Origin: Pseudomonadota bacterium
Lineage (GTDB): Bacteria > Pseudomonadota > Alphaproteobacteria > Micropepsales > Micropepsaceae
Assembly: GCA_021817355.1 (NCBI GenBank)
Contig: JAKAVI010000203.1
Span: 1 to 15,854 of the forward strand
Reading direction: 5' to 3'
Length of the DNA stretch: 15,854 nucleotides
Part shown: one piece after another, positions 1-6,755 of the stretch
How the letters are laid out: every line of letters begins with the position of its first letter
How positions within the stretch are numbered: position 1 is the first letter of the stretch
Translations under genes and position numbers: made by a program
The notes under the pieces: model-generated
Told to the model about the DNA's origin: nothing
Database searches by the model: none
The model's input: the letters and a program-made list of their open reading frames with translations, nothing else

Positions 1-129
1 CCGCAAAATCAATGACTTGCGAAGCCAAAAAATCGCCAAAACCGGAATTTTGCATGCGAATCCGCGAAGACGGGTTAGTGCGCCGCCAATCCCACCCGTG
101 GCACCCAGTACGAGAACACGCTTCGTCAT
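1..129 (-). CDS. Rossmann-fold NAD(P)-binding protein, N-terminal part only (cut by window edge)
   Basis: The minus-strand reading frame starts with ATG at 129 and stays open to the left edge, giving 43 codons. The protein begins MTKRVLVLGATGGIGGALTR, a first beta strand followed by a GxxGxxG dinucleotide loop (residues 9-15), as in NmrA-like or extended SDR proteins. Residues after about 20 are less typical of these families and the DNA at the edge is noticeably AT-richer, so a frameshift or degradation close to the edge is possible. It lies 112 bp downstream of the SDR gene on the same strand and could be the third gene of that operon. The substrate cannot be judged from this fragment. Confidence 0.55.
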   Translation of the reverse strand, partial: MTKRVLVLGATGGIGGALTRLRGFACKIPVLAIFWLRKSLILR

Positions 130-241
130 TGTGTCACCCTCCTGATCACACCGGCTAGATGGTGATGGGTGAAGCCGCCCATGAGCCAAGCGCAGGAACC
201 CCGGGGCCAGCGAACTCCGGCGACTTCGTCAGGCAAAGAAT

Positions 242-1012
242 TCAACTGTGGAACCGGCGGTTGAGCTTGCGCATGCCGCCAATCCAGCGGCCATAGTCCG
301 CCGTCTTGCGTCGCATGTACTCGAGTACTTCCGGGTGGGGCAGGATAAGGAAGTCCTCCGCTGCGAGGCCTTTAACCACTGCCTCAGCCACCGCATCCGG
401 CTCGATCATCCCGTCAATGCTGGCCACGCCGTCCTCATTGCCGGCAGTCATTGCCGTGCGTACGGCCTGTGGGCAAAGTACAGATACCTTTATTCCCTGA
501 TCGCCATGTGTGATGGAGAGCCATTCAGCGAGACCCACAGCCGCATGCTTTGTTACCGCATAAGGCGCCGAGCCGATCTGCGATAAAAGGCCTGCCGCCG
601 AGGCGGTATTGAGCAGATAGCCCCCGCCACGGGCGACCATGCGCGGAATGAGATGGCGCGCTGCCCAAACATGGGCCATGACATTGATGTCCCATATGCG
701 TTGCCACGCCTCGTTCGTCGCGTCAGCTCCACCACCGATACCAATTCCGGCATTGGAGCAGAACAGATCGATCGGACCTGCTTCGCGCTCAACCGTGTCG
801 ATCAAGTTTCTGATCTCGGCTTCCTTTGAGACGTCGCAACGGAAAGCACGGGCCGCCTTGCCGGCGGCGCTGGCGGTAGCGGTTGCGCCATCCGCGTTGA
901 GATCGGCACAGGCCACAAATTTTGCTCCTTCCCGAATAAAGCGCAGTGCCATCGCACGCCCAATACCGCTGGCAGCACCCGTGACGACAATGATCTTGTT
1001 CTTCAGTTCCAT
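242..1012 (-). CDS. Classical short-chain dehydrogenase/reductase (SDR)
   Basis: This 256-residue cytoplasmic NAD(P)-dependent oxidoreductase has all the classical SDR marks: TGAASGIG cofactor loop (11-18), D60-V61, NAG (87-89), structural N110, catalytic S138, and YAVTK with Y151 and K155. Asp37 at the end of the second strand suggests a preference for NAD(H), by family rule. I chose the ATG at 1012 because GAAGGA lies 7 nt upstream. An in-frame ATG at 1030 would add six residues but has no ribosome binding site. It sits just after the flavin oxidoreductase on the same strand (stop at 1036), so the two are very probably co-transcribed. The C-terminal tail is basic (MRRK, RKLNRR). The substrate is unknown; partnership with an ene-reductase and a ligand-binding regulator suggests a small carbonyl or alcohol compound. 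Confidence 0.93.
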   Translation of the reverse strand: MELKNKIIVVTGAASGIGRAMALRFIREGAKFVACADLNADGATATASAAGKAARAFRCDVSKEAEIRNLIDTVEREAGPIDLFCSNAGIGIGGGADATNEAWQRIWDINVMAHVWAARHLIPRMVARGGGYLLNTASAAGLLSQIGSAPYAVTKHAAVGLAEWLSITHGDQGIKVSVLCPQAVRTAMTAGNEDGVASIDGMIEPDAVAEAVVKGLAAEDFLILPHPEVLEYMRRKTADYGRWIGGMRKLNRRFHS

Positions 1013-1035
1013 AGCAGATTCCTTCTCCATTGCGG

Positions 1036-2334
1036 TCAGCGCATGAGAGCTCGGGCCGCACTCTTTTCGTTAGCAGTATAGCGGCGGAATGCTTCGAACA
1101 CCCCCATCCCGAGATCGGGGTTGCGCCCCTTGCCCATGCGTAACAGCTGTAGACAGAACCAGCCCTGCTGTCCCCAGCCGTTCAGGCCCTTGATGAGAGC
1201 CAAGCTGCTATTGGGACCAAGGATGCCAGGCCCCAATCTCAGGGTTTTCTCGTAGCTTGGCAGCTGTGCGAGCGTGCCGTTGAGTAGCTTCACCAGGCAG
1301 TCCGGATCGACACAGAGCGGCCGCCCAATGCCAATAATGTCGGTGGCGCCGGACGCCAGGGCTGCATTCATCGCTGCTGCGCTGCGAAAACCACCGGTTA
1401 CCATCAGCGGCATCTTCACCGCGCGACGAATATCTTCCGCATAGGCGAGGAAATAGGCCTCGCGTGCAACGGTACTTTCGCGCCGTGTCTCAGCCTTTTC
1501 CGGATGCAAAGTGAGATCGTCCCGCCCGATCAGCCGCGGCTGCTCATAGGTACCCCCGGAAATCTCCAAGAGGTCGACGGCTTCCGCATCGAGCCAGGTA
1601 GCCACGGTGATGGCATCTTCGTGGCTGAACCCACCACGCTGGAAGTCGGCTGAATTAAGCTTCACCGAGACGGGAAAATCCGGACCCACAGCCTGGCGTA
1701 CGCGGCGGATGGTCTCGAGCAGGAACCGGGCCCGGTTTTCCAGGCTGCCACCCCAGGCATCAGTGCGCCGGTTCACGTCAGGCGACAGAAATTCGGAAAG
1801 CAGATAGCCGTGAGCCGAATGAACTTGCACGCCGGTGAAGCCCGTTTCGCGCGCGAGCGTGGCTGCGTGGGCAAAGCGCGCAATGACGTCGAGAATTTGA
1901 TCCTCTGTCATGGCGCGCGGCACGCCAAACTGTCCACCTGGCATGACAAGGCCAACTGCCGATGGCGCCAAGGGGGTCTTATTCACCGAGGTCGGCGTCT
2001 GGCGTCCAGCATGACTGATCTGCATCCACAATTGCGTGTCATTAACTGTCCCGGCGCGGGCAAAGGCGCGCAGGGCGTCCAAGGCTTCCGGAGAAGGAGA
2101 TCCATCAAGGACAACATTGCCCGGGCGTTCCAGGTGGTGGCGGTCAACCTGCACATTCCCGGTCAGGAGCATTCCGGCACCACCTTCGGCCCAGCGGCGG
2201 TAGAGCTGCGCATGATGTTCAGTTGCCCTGTTGCGAGGATCGGCCAGCCCCTCGGTCATAGCCGACTTGGCGAGCCGGTTCTTGAGGACAACCCCACAGG
2301 GCAGTGTGAAGGGTGCGGCAACAGTGAAATCCAT
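1036..2334 (-). CDS. NADH:flavin oxidoreductase, Old Yellow Enzyme family
   Basis: The 432-residue protein is an FMN-dependent TIM-barrel oxidoreductase that would reduce activated C=C bonds with NAD(P)H. Visible motifs are: N-terminal FTLPCGVVLKNRLAKSAMTE, QISHAGRQ with FMN-contacting Q105 (105-112), HSAHGYL with ligand-binding H172 and H175 (172-178), the family signature SPDVNRRTDAWGGSLENR (184-201), K225 in VSVKLN, GG at 314-315, and GRP (337-339). There is no C-terminal FAD/4Fe-4S half as in 2,4-dienoyl-CoA reductase, so this is the single-domain type. It has about 90 residues beyond the GRP motif, somewhat longer than the short OYEs. It is the first gene of a minus-strand group with the SDR and is divergent to the XRE regulator. 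The start ATG at 2334 is the only one that keeps the N-terminal barrel strand, and its ribosome binding site is weak. Confidence 0.93.
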   Translation of the reverse strand: MDFTVAAPFTLPCGVVLKNRLAKSAMTEGLADPRNRATEHHAQLYRRWAEGGAGMLLTGNVQVDRHHLERPGNVVLDGSPSPEALDALRAFARAGTVNDTQLWMQISHAGRQTPTSVNKTPLAPSAVGLVMPGGQFGVPRAMTEDQILDVIARFAHAATLARETGFTGVQVHSAHGYLLSEFLSPDVNRRTDAWGGSLENRARFLLETIRRVRQAVGPDFPVSVKLNSADFQRGGFSHEDAITVATWLDAEAVDLLEISGGTYEQPRLIGRDDLTLHPEKAETRRESTVAREAYFLAYAEDIRRAVKMPLMVTGGFRSAAAMNAALASGATDIIGIGRPLCVDPDCLVKLLNGTLAQLPSYEKTLRLGPGILGPNSSLALIKGLNGWGQQGWFCLQLLRMGKGRNPDLGMGVFEAFRRYTANEKSAARALMR

Positions 2335-2572
2335 GGCAATCGATTCCAGATTCGCGGGAGCTCAACTCAGCGCGGAATATCTACAGAGGTCAACGGCAGA
2401 GCGCTTTCCGCGGAGCACGCCCGCAGTAAAAGAGGACGTCTGCTCCCGGTTGGCGGGAAGCTTCCGCAGGGTTAGGAATGAGGGCGGGAGAGGTTCTTAT
2501 CCGCCGCTTCTTTTCGGACCCAAGATGGGGCCGTGTCCGTGTCTGCGGCCGCACGCGGAACGCTGGCAAAGC

Positions 2573-2821
2573 TCAAGACCACCTATCTCCTGGCGCAGGC
2601 CATCGCCCCTGATCGTCCTCGCGGATTTGAAGGTAGCGGGAGAAATCCAGGCGGCGGGTGAGATCAGCGAGCCCGTCGCAGCGCGCGGTGGCGACCGTAA
2701 CTCCAACAATGTCGTCGAGCAAACCACGCAAGGCCCCGGCACCCGCTGTTGCCAAATTCGGCGAAATCGCCGCCCAGCGGCAGAGAATCTGCTGGCCCGC
2801 GGCACAGCATTTCTCGACGGC
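2573..2821 (-). pseudogene. Possible decayed coding fragment, unidentified
   Basis: A minus-strand frame is open for 83 codons, from just after a TAA (2824-2822) to a TGA at 2573. It contains protein-like stretches such as GLLDDIVGVTVATARCDGLA and LTRRLDFSRYLQIREDD, with codons that favour G or C in the third position, unlike the other frames here. It has no ATG; the only candidate start is TTG at 2755, without a clear ribosome binding site. I do not recognise the family. It may be the remnant of a gene lost between the divergent pair, or only a chance open frame in GC-rich DNA. Confidence 0.2.
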
Positions 2822-2905
2822 TTAAGAACCGACGTGCTGTGACACCGGGAAAATGGCCAGGAAAATTGGCAGGGATTGGGACCGGCGACAGATCTCAAAC
2901 AAGAC

Positions 2906-2938
2906 ACTATTGTAGTAGGATACCCGCATTATAATAGT
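2906..2938 (+). promoter_or_regulatory. Candidate promoter and operator of the XRE regulator gene
   Basis: A perfect -10 hexamer TATAAT is at 2930-2935, 18 nt before the regulator's ATG. Around it lies an inverted repeat: ACTATTGTA (2906-2914) faces TATAATAGT (2930-2938), whose reverse complement is ACTATTATA, matching 8 of 9 bases with centres about 24 bp apart. The right arm covers the -10 box itself, so a protein bound to both arms would block transcription. The -35 is weak: CTATTG at 2907-2912 with a 17-bp spacer. I infer an autoregulatory operator for the encoded HTH protein; this is not demonstrated. Confidence 0.5.
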
Positions 2939-2953
2939 AACAGGGTTAGCAGA

Positions 2954-3799
2954 ATGAGCGACAGTGACCCCAACAATCCCGGTGGCTTGGGAGCCTATCT
3001 CAAGGACAGACGGGGCAAGCTCGATCCGGCCGCGCTGGGCTTTCCGATTGCGCGCCGGCGAACCCCAGGTCTGCGGCGCGAGGAAGTGGCTCAACGCGCG
3101 AATATCAGTCCAACCTGGTACACTTGGCTTGAGCAGGGTCGCGGTGGAGCCCCGTCTGCGGACGTACTCGATCGAATCGCGCGCGCTCTGGCGCTGTCAG
3201 AGCTCGAACGCGAACACCTCTTTTTGCTCGGTCTCGGTCGTCCGCCTGACGCGCGTTACCACAGGAGTGATAGCGTCGCGCCCCGCTTGCAGCGCGTGCT
3301 CGATGCATTGGATCCAGTTCCTGCTCTGATACGCACGGCGATATGGGATGTTCTTGCCTGGAACCGGGCTGCGACGGTGATGCAGATCGATTATGGCAAG
3401 CTTCCTCAAGGTCAGCGAAATATCCTGCGCTTTCTGTTTCTTGATCCACGTGCGCGTTCCTCCCAGTATGACTGGGAAGGCGTCGCCCGCTTCGCCCTGG
3501 GAGCCTTCCGGGCCGACACCATTCGCGCCGGAGCCGCCGCGGACGTTGAACCCTTGCTGAGCGATTTGCGCCAATTTAGTCCCGAGTTCGACAGGATGTG
3601 GCGTGAGGCCGCCCCGCGTGGCACTCATGGCGATGCTGTGAAACATGTCCGCCATCCGATCATTGGTCAGCTGGCCTTCGAGCTGTCCGCTTTCGCCGTT
3701 GATGGCCGAACTGACCTCACCATGGTTGTTTATAATCCTGCAACGCCGGAGGATCTTACCAAGATCCAGAACGCACTGGAGCAAGGCCGGTCTGTCTAG
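2954..3799 (+). CDS. XRE-family transcriptional regulator with MmyB-like ligand-binding domain
   Basis: This 281-residue DNA-binding protein starts at ATG 2954 (MSDSDPNN). The longer frame from 2876 is rejected because it would run through the TATAAT and operator. Residues 11-95 form an XRE-type helix-turn-helix domain with the hallmark TPGLRREEVAQRA (37-49) and ISPTWYTWLEQGR (51-63). Residues about 110-281 match the MmyB-like PAS-like domain, seen in VPALIRTAIWDVLAWNRAA (122-140) and in the final AFELSAFAVDGRTDLTMVVY (241-260). Known relatives bind hydrophobic ligands and are often encoded next to, and control, SDR or other oxidoreductase genes. The divergent flavin oxidoreductase and SDR genes are therefore its likely targets. 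The direction of regulation and the ligand are not visible. Confidence 0.9.
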   Translation: MSDSDPNNPGGLGAYLKDRRGKLDPAALGFPIARRRTPGLRREEVAQRANISPTWYTWLEQGRGGAPSADVLDRIARALALSELEREHLFLLGLGRPPDARYHRSDSVAPRLQRVLDALDPVPALIRTAIWDVLAWNRAATVMQIDYGKLPQGQRNILRFLFLDPRARSSQYDWEGVARFALGAFRADTIRAGAAADVEPLLSDLRQFSPEFDRMWREAAPRGTHGDAVKHVRHPIIGQLAFELSAFAVDGRTDLTMVVYNPATPEDLTKIQNALEQGRSV

Positions 3800-4137
3800 G
3801 CCTGATAAGATTGATATAGGGCAACGTTACCTCAACCGTCGGCGTCTAGGCTCAAAACATAATGAGCAGCGGGATACTACGCACACCAGGGTAAAAAAGT
3901 GGCGCCTGAACCCGCACCCATCACATTTTCACGGCACCAGTTCCAGGATGAAGTTCGCCCTGTACAAACCCTCCGCGTAAGGACCATGCCTGAAGCGGCA
4001 GACAAAACACAGCCAACACTCGAGCGCCGGCAAAGCTCGCGCCACGAAGAGACGGAAACCCGTTTGAGGGAAATGCCGTCGCTGCTCCTGAATAGGTCGG
4101 CACCTGGGGCTTTTCCCAAAGGCGTGCGGCAAAAGGT
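3800..4137. other. 338-bp gap upstream of the Lon-like protease gene
   Basis: This region contains an FNR/FixK-like box at 3811-3824 and a possible small ORF at 3986-4141, listed separately. The octamer GTCTAGGC occurs twice, at 3794-3801 and 3844-3851; the first copy overlaps the end of the regulator gene. There is no convincing terminator after the XRE gene. If the box drives the protease gene, the mRNA leader would be about 280 nt. Confidence 0.5.
3811..3824 (+). promoter_or_regulatory. Candidate CRP/FNR-family (FNR/Anr/FixK-like) box upstream of Lon-like protease gene
   Basis: TTGATATAGGGCAA matches TTGAT-N4-ATCAA at 8 of 10 positions, or 9 of 10 if the G allowed in Anr/FixK-type right half-sites is accepted. 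With the centre at 3817.5, a class II promoter (site at -41.5) would start near 3859 and place its -10 at 3847-3852. That hexamer is TAGGCT, which keeps the three most conserved -10 bases (T, A and final T). Taken alone this match is only marginally better than chance. The similar box before the hydrolase gene strengthens it. Confidence 0.4.
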
Positions 4138-4141
4138 ATGA
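3986..4141 (+). CDS. Possible small ORF (51 aa) overlapping the Lon-like start codon
   Basis: The ATG at 3986 follows TAAGGA, although the spacing of 2 nt is too short to be ideal. It opens a 51-codon frame, MPEAADKTQP...GVRQKV, ending in TGA at 4139-4141. The stop overlaps the ATG at 4138 of the Lon-like gene (ATGA), the geometry of translational coupling. The peptide is hydrophilic and matches no family I know. It could be a leader peptide or a chance ORF in the mRNA leader. Confidence 0.22.
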   Translation: MPEAADKTQPTLERRQSSRHEETETRLREMPSLLLNRSAPGAFPKGVRQKV

Positions 4142-6573
4142 GAGCCATCATGGACGATAGCCCAGCGCAAATTATAAAACCGCTATCCCCTGAAGTCCTC
4201 TACAGGCGCGCCAGCCTACCGGACGACGGATTTGCCGGCACCAATGACGTCGGCAAAGCCCAGGTACTCGTCGGGCAGAAAAGAGCTGTAGATGCAATAA
4301 ATCTCGCAACTCAGCTCCAGGATGGCGGATTTAATCTCTTCGTTACGGGCAAAATCGATAATGGTTTGCGGGACGTTGTGCGGGAAATGCTGAGCAACGC
4401 GGCACTTAACAGAACCCCACCGTCGGATATCGTCTATGTCTATAACTTCGATGAACCACACAGGCCTGTTGCCATCGCACTTCCCACTGGGCGTGCGCCA
4501 CAGTTTCGTGATGCCATGCATGCCCTCATTTCAGATCTTCGGGTTGCACTTCCTGCTGCCTTTGAAAAGGAGGATTACCGTTCTCATCGCGCTGCAGTAG
4601 AGGAAGCTATTCGTAAGAAACAGGTCGAAGGTTTCTCGAAAATTGGAGAGATGGCCGCCCACAAGGGCCTTACGATTCTAAGAACGGCCATGGGCTTTGG
4701 CATTGCTCCAATACATGAGGGACAGATTGTTCCTCCCGAGGAGTTCAATAATTGGCCTGTGGATCGCAAGGCAAAGGCGCAGGCCGATATCCGGGAAATC
4801 GAAGGGGAACTCGAAAAAGTCCTCAGGCAGGTTCCGGCGTGGGACAAGGAATTGCGCGATAGTGTTCGCAATCTCAACCGGGAAACTGCAAAGCTTGCTA
4901 TCGCACACTCGATTGAAGAAACCCATGCACGCCTCGTCGAACTTGACAAGGCAGTCGCGCATCTGGAGCGGGTACGCAATAACCTGATTGAGAATGTCGG
5001 TGTCTTTATAGGCCGAGCTGAGGGCGAGGCACCGGATGAAACCAGCGCCGTGACACTGCTTGAACGTTATGAGGTCAACATTCTCGTGACTCAGGACCCG
5101 CAGTGTAACTGCGCACCCGTCGTTGAGGAATCTCATCCGACGCTTGTCAATCTCCTGGGCCGAACAGAATACGCCGTGCGCCAGGGTGTATTGACTACGG
5201 ACTTCCGCCTGATCAAGGCGGGCGCCCTGCATCGGGCGAACGGCGGATATCTCATTTTGGATGTACACAGCCTGTTGTCTGAGCCCTTCAGTTGGCCGGC
5301 ACTCAAGCGGACACTGCGCAATCAGAAAATCACTATAGAAGATGTCACTCACGTCATGGGTCTTGCGGGAACGATTTCCTTGGAGCCAGATCCCATTGAG
5401 CTGGACGTGAAGGTGGTGCTAGTTGGTGACCGGATGCTCTACTATCTGCTGTCGAGCTATGACCCTGATTTCCGCCAGTACTTCAAGGTGCTCGCTGATT
5501 TTGACGAGGACATCACCCGGTCCCCGGATACTGAAATCGCATTGGCTCAGAAGCTTGCGTTCATCGCGGTGAAGCAAGGTGTGAAGCCAGTAACGCGTGG
5601 GGCGATTGAACGGATTATTGAGCATGCCGCAAGACTTGCAGATGATGCGGAAAAGCTGTCTCTTGTCACGGACGACATGATGGACGTTGTCAAGGAAGCT
5701 GAGGTTTGGAGCCGATCGGTCAAACATGACGCAATCGAACGCGATGACGTAGAAAGAGCGCTCAAGGAGAGGGATCGGAGGAGCGCCCGTATGCGTGAGC
5801 GCGCGCAAGAATCGATTCTGCGGAATTACGCCTTGATTGATACCGCGGGAACAGCACTCGGACAGATAAACGGCCTGTCGGTTCTGGAACTGGGTGGCTA
5901 TCGCTTTGGTCGGCCAACCCGGATTACTGCCCGTGTCCGTCCCGGTACGGGGCAGGTACTTGATATTGAGCGTGAAGTAGCACTCGGTGGTCCGATTCAC
6001 TCCAAGGGTGTATTGATTTTGTCGGGATTTATTCTCGGACGCTATGCCCTGGATGTACCAATCTCCCTTGCCGCAAGCCTGGTCTTTGAGCAATCTTATG
6101 GTGGGGTGGAGGGTGACAGCGCGTCATCGGCCGAACTCTTTGCGTTGCTTTCGGCGGTAGGCGAAATTCCTCTGCGGCAGGATCTTGCGGTTACCGGCTC
6201 AGTTAATCAGCACGGGGGCGTGCAGGCCATTGGCGGCGTCAATGAGAAGATCGAGGGATTCTTCGACATATGTGCAGCGCGAAAATTAACGGGAACACAA
6301 GGGGTTATTATCCCGGCAGCAAACATGCCAAATTTGATGCTACGCTCTGACGTAGTCGAGGCATGTCGGGCCGGGACATTCTCCATTTATGCGGTATCTA
6401 ACATCGATGAGGGCATGTCGATACTCTCCGGATTGGCGGCAGGTCAACGTGATACGGCAGGAAAATTCGCCACCAATAGCGCCAATGCACGCGTTGAGGC
6501 GAGATTGCAGAATTTTGCTGCGATCCGACGTCAGTTCGCGGGGGAGCCTGTCAGCCGCGCGAACACGCACTGA
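4138..6573 (+). CDS. Lon-like protease, AAA_32/LonB type, with degenerate Walker A
   Basis: The 811-residue protein has the usual length for the AAA_32 Lon-like family: an N-terminal domain, an ATPase-like module with a helical insertion (about 150-290), a LID region (about 440-560) and a C-terminal Lon protease domain (about 565-780). The catalytic dyad is intact: S661 in EGDSASSAE and K704 in GGVNEKIEG, exactly 43 residues apart, as in E. coli Lon. The Walker A position reads NLFVTGKIDNGLRDVV without the usual GK[ST]. The Walker B-like strand is GGYLILDVHSLL. A Cys pair (CNC) precedes APVVEESHPTL. ATP use is therefore doubtful, although relatives I recall have similarly degenerate loops. 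The start at 4138 is uncertain: ATG 4150 (MDDSPAQ) is equally possible and has GAGAG 5 nt upstream. The role is probably cytoplasmic protein quality control under stress. Confidence 0.92.
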   Translation: MRAIMDDSPAQIIKPLSPEVLYRRASLPDDGFAGTNDVGKAQVLVGQKRAVDAINLATQLQDGGFNLFVTGKIDNGLRDVVREMLSNAALNRTPPSDIVYVYNFDEPHRPVAIALPTGRAPQFRDAMHALISDLRVALPAAFEKEDYRSHRAAVEEAIRKKQVEGFSKIGEMAAHKGLTILRTAMGFGIAPIHEGQIVPPEEFNNWPVDRKAKAQADIREIEGELEKVLRQVPAWDKELRDSVRNLNRETAKLAIAHSIEETHARLVELDKAVAHLERVRNNLIENVGVFIGRAEGEAPDETSAVTLLERYEVNILVTQDPQCNCAPVVEESHPTLVNLLGRTEYAVRQGVLTTDFRLIKAGALHRANGGYLILDVHSLLSEPFSWPALKRTLRNQKITIEDVTHVMGLAGTISLEPDPIELDVKVVLVGDRMLYYLLSSYDPDFRQYFKVLADFDEDITRSPDTEIALAQKLAFIAVKQGVKPVTRGAIERIIEHAARLADDAEKLSLVTDDMMDVVKEAEVWSRSVKHDAIERDDVERALKERDRRSARMRERAQESILRNYALIDTAGTALGQINGLSVLELGGYRFGRPTRITARVRPGTGQVLDIEREVALGGPIHSKGVLILSGFILGRYALDVPISLAASLVFEQSYGGVEGDSASSAELFALLSAVGEIPLRQDLAVTGSVNQHGGVQAIGGVNEKIEGFFDICAARKLTGTQGVIIPAANMPNLMLRSDVVEACRAGTFSIYAVSNIDEGMSILSGLAAGQRDTAGKFATNSANARVEARLQNFAAIRRQFAGEPVSRANTH

Positions 6574-6755
6574 TGTGTTGCCCGGAGAAGAAGAACGCGG
6601 CGAAGCGCGAGCGGTGCAGGTGCCCTATGTTTTGGGTCAACCGGGAGCCATTTCTTGATACAGCCTCATGCCGGGGGTAGTAGAAGGTTGATACACCTCA
6701 ATGCGGCATGACGTTATCATTTTCATTATCTGTCGAATCCAAACCGGTTTAGGTC
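6574..6755. promoter_or_regulatory. Promoter region of the hydrolase-phosphoribosyltransferase pair
   Basis: The 182-bp gap has no ORF of note and no clear terminator for the protease gene, so some read-through is possible. It contains a near-perfect FNR-like box and a second, partial copy of the same sequence 33 bp upstream: TTGATACAGCCTCATGCCGG at 6655 and TTGATACACCTCAATGCGG at 6688. It also contains a -10-like CATTAT at 6724-6729. The hydrolase ATG at 6756 would lie about 20 nt from the predicted start of transcription. Confidence 0.5.
6688..6701 (+). promoter_or_regulatory. FNR/Anr/FixK-like box, class II position, before hydrolase-phosphoribosyltransferase genes
   Basis: TTGATACACCTCAA matches the FNR/FixK consensus TTGAT-N4-ATCAA at 9 of 10 positions; only the first base of the right half-site differs. 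Its centre at 6694.5 puts a class II start site at 6736 and a -10 at 6724-6729. The sequence there is CATTAT, 4 of 6 to TATAAT. Box, spacing and -10 agree without adjustment. CRP/FNR-family activators of this type work in low oxygen or in nitrogen-oxide stress. Which protein binds is not known, since no such regulator is encoded in the window. Confidence 0.6.

Larger units (their letters stand above)
2335..2953. other. 619-bp divergent intergenic region between flavin oxidoreductase and XRE regulator
   Basis: It must hold the promoters for the leftward redox genes and the rightward regulator. The regulator side has a clear AT-rich promoter and operator-like segment at 2906-2938, listed separately. 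On the oxidoreductase side I see no good promoter by eye. The middle carries long open frames on both strands, but these have unnatural composition (rich in Arg, Pro and Ser) apart from one minus-strand stretch listed as a possible remnant. No hairpin terminator or tRNA was seen. Confidence 0.5.

Noticed and set aside
1..142. Plus-strand frame from position 2 to the TGA near 140 as the end of a gene
   Set aside because: The minus-strand frame carries a clear dinucleotide-binding motif at its start codon; the plus frame has no recognisable feature.
2231..2842. 203-residue plus-strand ORF over the start of the flavin oxidoreductase gene
   Set aside because: It overlaps the antisense of a well-supported gene, is rich in Arg, Pro and Ser, and has no family resemblance.
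2497..2907. 136-residue minus-strand ORF between the divergent genes
   Set aside because: It has arginine-, proline- and serine-rich composition, no ribosome binding site, and overlaps the TATAAT region; the neighbouring frame looks more coding-like.
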